The notes under the pieces: model-generated
What the model was told of the DNA's origin: nothing
Databases searched by the model: none
The model's input: the letters and a program-made list of their open reading frames with translations, nothing else
Position numbers and translations under genes: made by a program
Shown: positions 14,610 through 19,189 of the stretch, in pieces
Layout of the letters: the number at the start of each line of letters is the position of its first letter
Numbering within the stretch: position 1 is the first letter of the stretch
DNA from: JAUZPB01 sp037140715
GTDB taxonomy: Bacteria > Bacteroidota > Ignavibacteria > Ignavibacteriales > SURF-24
Reading direction: 5' to 3'
Length of the DNA stretch: 19,189 bases
NCBI GenBank assembly: GCA_037140715.1
Contig: JBAXDX010000055.1
Span: 1 to 19,189 of the forward strand

Positions 14610-16475
14610 GTGAAAACTTTTTTAAGATTATTATCATACGTTAAACCATACTGGAAACACCTTACAACTTCAATTATCTGCACGATTTTATTCTCTGTAT
14701 TTAATGTAACATCGGTGGCGCTTACCATTCCTCTTCTTGATACTCTGTTTCAGGAATCAACCTCGAAAGCCAGGGTAGAACAAGTTACGCAGGAGAAAAC
14801 AGATATAGAATCAACAAGCATACTGCCCTCATACGTAAACAACATAAAAGAGAACCTGATACATTCGCTAAAAGCATTTATGCTACGCGGCAGCAAGATG
14901 GACGCTCTTGTAAGGATATGTTTTCTTGTTTTGGTTGCATTCTTACTAAAGAATATCTCCGGGTACCTTCAGGCATATTTTCTCGCGCATGTTGAGCAGG
15001 GATTGATGCGCGATTTAAGGATTGAAGCCTACAAGCATCTGCATAAACTGCCGATGAGTTACTTTAAGAGTGAGAAGACGGGGAATCTTATTTCGCGCAT
15101 AACTAATGATGTTAACGTTGTGCAGTCAACCGTATCTGCCGTATTCCTCAATATGATTCGCGAGCCACTCAACATAATAATGTTTCTGGGCATGGCTATT
15201 TCTATAAGCTGGAAGCTTACGCTTTCATCTGTACTAATACTGCCTGTTTCTATTGCAATTATTGCATGGATAGGACTTGCCTTAAGAAAACATAGCGCGC
15301 TTCTGCAGGCAAAGATGTCTGACATTACAACCGTGTTGCATGAGACACTTACCGGGATTAAGATAGTAAAAGCCTTTTCGATGGAGGAGTACGAAAACAA
15401 AAAGTTTACAAATGAAACGAATAGCTTTTTCAGACTTTATCTTAAGATAGTAAGGATTAGAAACGTGGCAAGTCCGATAACGGAGTTCTTAAGCGTAATT
15501 GTAGGAGTGTTTATAATCTACTATGGCGGGAAGCTGGTATTAGAGCAGGGCACACTTAAGGCAAGCGAGTTTCTGGGATTCCTCTTTGCTATTTTTCAGC
15601 TTATAACTCCGGTTAAAGAATTAAGCGGAGTCAATAACCGCATACAGGAAAACAACGCCGCCGCCGACAGGGTATTTGAAATAATCGATACTCCGCCGAC
15701 AATAAAGAATATCGAAAATGCAAAGTCGCTCGAAGAGTTTAAGAGCAGCATCGAGTTTAAGGATGTATCTTTTCATTATGATGATTCTGACGAACTTGTA
15801 TTGGATAAGCTGAATCTTTCGGTAAAGAAAGGGGAAATCATTGCGCTTGTAGGTAGTAGCGGTTCAGGCAAGACCACACTTGTCGATCTGATACCACGCT
15901 TCTTTGACCCGACAGGCGGTGGAATTTTAATCGATGGGAACAACATAAAAGAAATTAAGATTGAACATTTGCGCCGACTGATGGGAATAGTTACACAGGA
16001 GACAATGCTCTTTAATGATTCGATAAAAAATAATATTGCTTACGGACTAACAGACCATTCGATGGATAAAATAATTGAAGCAGCGAAGGCTGCCAACGCG
16101 CATAATTTCATTATAGAATTTCCTCGCGGGTATGATACCATCGTAGGAGAACGGGGCACGAAGATATCCGGCGGACAGAGACAGAGACTTTCAATTGCCC
16201 GCGCGCTGTTGGTTAATCCGCCCATTATGATTTTTGACGAAGCGACTTCCGCCCTCGATAATGAGTCGGAAATGTTAGTGCAACAGGCTATCGAACGTCT
16301 GATGGCGGAGAGAACTACGTTCGTAATAGCTCACCGTTTAAGCACAATAAGGAACGCTGACAAAATAATCGTGCTTGATAAAGGAAAGATAATTCAATGT
16401 GGCAGACATGAAGAGCTGATGAGAAATACCAGCGGTATGTACCGAAAATTATATGAATTACAATTTAGAGACTAA
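14610..16475 (+). CDS. MsbA-type ABC exporter (TM domain fused to ATPase)
   Basis: This half-transporter is likely a homodimeric exporter of lipid A/LPS core or other lipids. The TM domain (about 1-340) has six predicted helices, with a long loop after the first helix (about 45-95). The nucleotide-binding domain carries Walker A GSSGSGKT (415-422, K421), signature SGGQRQR (from 520), Walker B IMIFDEATSALD (D543, E544) and the H-loop AHRLST. I chose the GTG at 14610 (VKTFLRLLSYVKPYW), which lies just after the lipoprotein stop and has a gag upstream. A TTG at 14550 would add 20 residues and overlap the lipoprotein by 53 bp. MsbA is inferred from resemblance and the adjacent glycan-ligase gene; a multidrug exporter is possible. 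Confidence 0.88.
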   Translation: MKTFLRLLSYVKPYWKHLTTSIICTILFSVFNVTSVALTIPLLDTLFQESTSKARVEQVTQEKTDIESTSILPSYVNNIKENLIHSLKAFMLRGSKMDALVRICFLVLVAFLLKNISGYLQAYFLAHVEQGLMRDLRIEAYKHLHKLPMSYFKSEKTGNLISRITNDVNVVQSTVSAVFLNMIREPLNIIMFLGMAISISWKLTLSSVLILPVSIAIIAWIGLALRKHSALLQAKMSDITTVLHETLTGIKIVKAFSMEEYENKKFTNETNSFFRLYLKIVRIRNVASPITEFLSVIVGVFIIYYGGKLVLEQGTLKASEFLGFLFAIFQLITPVKELSGVNNRIQENNAAADRVFEIIDTPPTIKNIENAKSLEEFKSSIEFKDVSFHYDDSDELVLDKLNLSVKKGEIIALVGSSGSGKTTLVDLIPRFFDPTGGGILIDGNNIKEIKIEHLRRLMGIVTQETMLFNDSIKNNIAYGLTDHSMDKIIEAAKAANAHNFIIEFPRGYDTIVGERGTKISGGQRQRLSIARALLVNPPIMIFDEATSALDNESEMLVQQAIERLMAERTTFVIAHRLSTIRNADKIIVLDKGKIIQCGRHEELMRNTSGMYRKLYELQFRD

Positions 16476-16476
16476 C

Positions 16477-18549
16477 ATGTTTGAAAATAAAGATAAAATA
16501 CTTTCCGTTATTGATAAGATTATCTTTGGTTGTATAATATTATTTATGCTTAGTCTTACCAATTCGATTTTTATCAATCAACTTGGTTACTATGGCGCAT
16601 TGCTTGGAATTCTTGTAAAATTTGGAGTTACGCGCGAATGGCAGTTCAGAAAGACGGGACTTGAATTATTCTTTGCGTTATTTCTTTTAGCGGAATTTCT
16701 TTCAGCTATATTTTCGGATGAACATGGTCGCGCTTTCCTGAACATGTTTAAGCGAATGCTTCTTATCCCAACATTGTACACAGTCGCCTTTGCCGCCGAT
16801 GATATGAAAAAAGCAAAACTGTTCTTCAAGGTTTTTATCGGAGCTTCGATGGTCAGCATAATAATATACCTTGTTAATTCATATTACTATTACGTTTATA
16901 ATCTTTATCAGATAAAGGAATCAGGACCCTCACTATTTCAGTACCCAATTACTACAAGCGAGATAATGAGTTTTACGGTTGTATTTTTATTTGCCTTTCT
17001 GATAAATGAAAAACAAAGTTTTAAGAATAAGTTTTTTGTTCTTATACTTTTTATGCTTTCTGTACTTGCTTTGATTTCAACCTATAAAAGAACCGGCTGG
17101 ATTGGCACGGGCGCAGGATTGTTTGCAATAATACTGATAAAGAGAAACTGGAAGCTTATTTTACCAGTCGTTTTTGTAGCAGGGGTCATATTTTTATTTA
17201 TTGGGAAAAATAAAAGCGAAGTATATTTTTATAATATTAAATCAGAGAGCGGGCTTGCGCAAACGGCAAAGCTTAATACAGAAGGCCGGGCAAATGGAAT
17301 ATATACAGACAGCAAGGCAAACTATATAAGCGATTTTGAAAACGGGATATTGAAGCTTAATGGGGCTGCAGTAGTTGGCAAATATAATATGCCATCGCCA
17401 GTACTGGAAATGAATCAGTGGGGAAAATATCTCACAGCATACTTAATCGATTCGAGATTCCTTTTACTTGAAAAAGATTCAATTGGAAATATCAAACAAA
17501 AATCAGAATTGATTTCATCGGGATTCACAACATCCTATCGGCTTGCGAATAATTATCTTTATATTATGGATAAAGACAGCGGGCTGACTATATTCAGGAA
17601 TCCGGATAATCTGAAAGATGTTATTCGTCTATCAGGGATTACAGCTGACAACAAAATATATGTTGATTCAGCTCGAATGATTTTTTACTCAGTTGAGAAC
17701 GGGCTTTGTGAATATTCTGTAAAACAGGGACTGCCGGAAGGCAGTCCGGTTTATTATAAACTAAAAAATGCTCCTGATTATGTGTGTTATATCGATGGCA
17801 GAATTATTATTTCCGATATAGATGGGTTGAAGCTCTATTCCCCAGACTCGCATACAATGAACCTGCTGAAAGAAATTCCCGATGTAAAAAAAATATGTTT
17901 TATAGAAAAATTCGGAGCAAAGCTTCTCGCTTCAGATCTTAATAAAAATGTTTACCTGTTTGATCATTCAATGAAAGATTCGCTTAAAATTATTGGCAAA
18001 TACAAATTAAATTTTATCCCGAAGGCTATTGCCTTAAACAAGAATGAACTTATAGTAACTAATGTAAGACGCAACAGGCTGACAAGCATGATAGACCCTT
18101 ATCTTCCATCGAACTTTAATAGAATGGCTCTATGGCGCGCGGGATTTCTGATGTTAAAGGATCATCCGCTATTTGGCGTAGGCGATATCGACCTTAATAA
18201 TCTTTACAGGCAGTATAAACGTAATTATGATAAAGAACTACAGGGGCATCTTCATAATAATTATATTCACTTCCTTGCCATACTTGGCGGCTTTGGATTT
18301 ATTGTAGTAATGATACTGCTTGGAAAAATAATACAATTTAATTATAAAATATATAATGAAGTAAAAACAGAACCATTTGTTTCATCCTATGCGCTTGGGG
18401 CATTTGGCGGATATATATCATTTTTATTTGCTGGTCTTACCGAATGGAATTTTGGAGATCACGAGGTGATAACAATGGCATGGTGGACAGTAGGGCTCAA
18501 CTTTACTTTTTATTATTTAATACAGCAAAAGAGAAGAATTAATCCGTAA
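16477..18549 (+). CDS. O-antigen ligase/polymerase-like membrane protein with large soluble insert
   Basis: This ~690-residue protein resembles the WaaL/Wzy (Wzy_C) family, which joins or polymerises lipid-linked glycans in the inner membrane. About ten TM helices occupy the first ~240 residues, with the family-like segment STYKRTGWIG. The usual large loop motif appears only near the C-terminus: RMALWRAGFLMLKDHPLFGVG, then GHLHNNYIHFLA (His at about 593) and three final TM helices. Between helix VFVAGVIFLFIG and RMALWRAG lies an extra soluble region of about 300 residues with repeated beta-strand motifs (for example VCYIDGRIIISDIDGLKLY), which is not part of normal WaaL. The ATG at 16477 is 1 base after the ABC stop, with tagag before it; an ATG at 16453 would add 8 residues. 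Confidence 0.8.
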   Translation: MFENKDKILSVIDKIIFGCIILFMLSLTNSIFINQLGYYGALLGILVKFGVTREWQFRKTGLELFFALFLLAEFLSAIFSDEHGRAFLNMFKRMLLIPTLYTVAFAADDMKKAKLFFKVFIGASMVSIIIYLVNSYYYYVYNLYQIKESGPSLFQYPITTSEIMSFTVVFLFAFLINEKQSFKNKFFVLILFMLSVLALISTYKRTGWIGTGAGLFAIILIKRNWKLILPVVFVAGVIFLFIGKNKSEVYFYNIKSESGLAQTAKLNTEGRANGIYTDSKANYISDFENGILKLNGAAVVGKYNMPSPVLEMNQWGKYLTAYLIDSRFLLLEKDSIGNIKQKSELISSGFTTSYRLANNYLYIMDKDSGLTIFRNPDNLKDVIRLSGITADNKIYVDSARMIFYSVENGLCEYSVKQGLPEGSPVYYKLKNAPDYVCYIDGRIIISDIDGLKLYSPDSHTMNLLKEIPDVKKICFIEKFGAKLLASDLNKNVYLFDHSMKDSLKIIGKYKLNFIPKAIALNKNELIVTNVRRNRLTSMIDPYLPSNFNRMALWRAGFLMLKDHPLFGVGDIDLNNLYRQYKRNYDKELQGHLHNNYIHFLAILGGFGFIVVMILLGKIIQFNYKIYNEVKTEPFVSSYALGAFGGYISFLFAGLTEWNFGDHEVITMAWWTVGLNFTFYYLIQQKRRINP

Positions 18550-18647
18550 GAAATAATAGTCCATGTTCCTGACGAAGGAAATGATATATTACCATATACG
18601 ATAGGAAATATTTTTTGGAAAATCAGGATTCAAGCAGATGAAGTTTA

Positions 18648-18657
18648 TTCCCGGGAA
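18648..18657. repeat. Short palindrome ttcccgggaa
   Basis: A perfect 10-bp palindrome lies in the 128-bp gap between the ligase-like gene and the IS. Its meaning is unknown and it may be chance. No clear terminator is seen for the upstream gene in this gap. Confidence 0.3.
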
Positions 18658-18677
18658 ATTAGCCGTTATTAATACTT

Positions 18678-18695
18678 AGAGCCTGCTGAAAAAGT
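18678..18695. repeat. IS terminal inverted repeat (left end)
   Basis: The sequence agagcctgctgaaaaagt matches the reverse complement of 273-290 at 17 of 18 positions, with two further matching bases outside (ttagag). It marks the upstream boundary of this IS copy. Confidence 0.7.
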
Positions 18696-18743
18696 CCAAA
18701 AGTCATGATAAACAATAAGATATAGAATAAAATAGTGTTAAAA

Positions 18744-18783
18744 GTGCTCAGAAAATGGTAAATTTGGACAAATAACTGAGCAC
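18744..18783. promoter_or_regulatory. Inverted repeat just before the transposase start
   Basis: The arms gtgctcag (18744-18751) and ctgagcac (18776-18783) are perfectly complementary, with a 24-base loop. The hairpin ends 3 bases before the transposase ATG, so in a transcript entering from outside it would cover the ribosome-binding region. In several IS elements such a structure blocks translation from read-through transcripts; that role is inferred here. Confidence 0.5.
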
Positions 18784-18786
18784 CTG

Positions 18787-19189
18787 ATGATACGATATAC
18801 GAGTACGAAACAGTTAAAATTAGAGTTTTTCAAGACGCCGTTTGACACAGAACTCGACCAGAAAAACAAGTGGGTAATGCTTGCCGGGATAATTCCGTGG
18901 GATGAACTGGCAGGCATATACCAGAAGAGAATGCATAAGAGTCAGGGACGCCCGTCACTTTCACTAGGAGTCGCCACAGGGTCCCTGATAATAAAACAAT
19001 AAGGGTCTTAGTGATGAACTTGTTACAGGAGAAATAAGTGAGAATCCGTACCTGCAGTATTTCCCTGGTTATGAAGATGTCAGAACAAAACGGGCATTTG
19101 ATCCATCCCTGTTTGTGGATATCAGGAAACGGATGGGGTTTGCAGAGTTCACAAAGTTTAATGAATTACTGATTCACCGGATAAATGAA
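18787..19189 (+). pseudogene. IS5/IS1182-type transposase, N-terminal part, frameshifted
   Basis: The first 71 codons (from MIRYTSTKQLKLEFFKTPFD) are the typical N-terminus of this transposase group, including WVMLAGIIPWDELAGIYQKR and the GRPSLS stretch. The frame ends at TAA (19000-19002). From 19004 the next frame continues the same protein (GLSDELVTGEISENPYLQYF, then FDPSLFVDIRKRMGF) to the window end. Removing one A from the caat at 18997-19000 would read cat-aag and restore IIKHK-GLSDE, as expected for the family, so a single-base insertion probably inactivates this copy. Programmed frameshifting is less likely, as the site has no heptameric slippery pattern. The remaining two-thirds of the gene is outside the window. 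Confidence 0.75.

Larger units (their letters stand above)
18678..19189 (+). mobile_element. 5' end of a second IS5/IS1182-type insertion sequence
   Basis: This is the beginning of an IS of the same type and orientation as the one at 1-290, cut by the window end. It has a terminal inverted repeat at 18678-18695, a leader with an 8-bp inverted repeat, and the N-terminal third of a transposase frame from 18787. The terminal repeat pairs with that at 273-290. Confidence 0.75.

Noticed and set aside
1..19189. The whole window as a composite transposon or a circular element closed through one IS
   Set aside because: The interior carries ligA, rsmB, xerD and envelope genes typical of chromosomes, with no transfer or replication genes. 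The IS ends are better explained as separate insertions or contig breaks.

Overview
The window is an AT-rich stretch of chromosome with densely packed genes, almost all on the + strand. Several features suggest a member of the Bacteroidota/Ignavibacteriota (FCB) group: the alternative-clade GlmU-like protein, the RodZ, PgpH (7TMR-HD) and MsbA-like protein types, a DUF6913/GT9-like short protein, weak Shine-Dalgarno signals, and a possible TAnnTTTG promoter. This placement rests on family resemblance only; there is no rRNA or tRNA in the window to confirm it.

Layout. (1) Bases 1-290 are the 3' end of an IS5/IS1182-type insertion sequence, ending in its terminal inverted repeat. (2) 378-3031 holds a GlmU-like sugar-phosphate nucleotidyl/acyltransferase overlapping rsmB. 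(3) After a 147-bp gap with a strong palindrome, 3179-10080 is one tight operon-like run: rodZ-like, ligA, a short GT9-like protein, a STAS protein, a Cof-type HAD hydrolase and a PgpH-type c-di-AMP phosphodiesterase. Most of its junctions overlap or are a few bases apart. (4) 10102-11773 is the accessory-looking part. It has the only convincing minus-strand gene (an unknown protein with an internal duplication), a 252-bp tandem array of 21-bp units whose best reading frame is a minus-strand heptapeptide repeat, and a non-coding spacer with a long imperfect inverted repeat just before xerD. (5) 11774-18549 is a second + strand run: xerD-type recombinase, M50 site-2-type protease, a lipoprotein with a SPOR-like N-terminus and a propeller-like body, an MsbA-type ABC exporter, and a WaaL/Wzy-type O-antigen ligase-like membrane protein carrying a soluble insert of about 300 residues. 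(6) From 18678 a second copy of the same IS type begins, in the same orientation; its transposase is frameshifted and cut by the window end.

How the genes fit together. Much of the content concerns the cell envelope: UDP-GlcNAc supply (GlmU-like), cell shape (RodZ), envelope and c-di-AMP homeostasis (PgpH), membrane proteolysis (M50), lipid/LPS export (MsbA-like) and glycan ligation or polymerisation. Housekeeping genes (ligA, rsmB, xerD) are interleaved, so the IS copies at both ends look like insertions in a normal chromosome, or assembly break points, rather than a composite transposon.

The most unusual items are the soluble propeller-like domain inserted into the O-antigen ligase-like protein, the 21/42/84-bp nested repeat array with its K/R-alternating heptad, and the duplicated unknown protein beside it.
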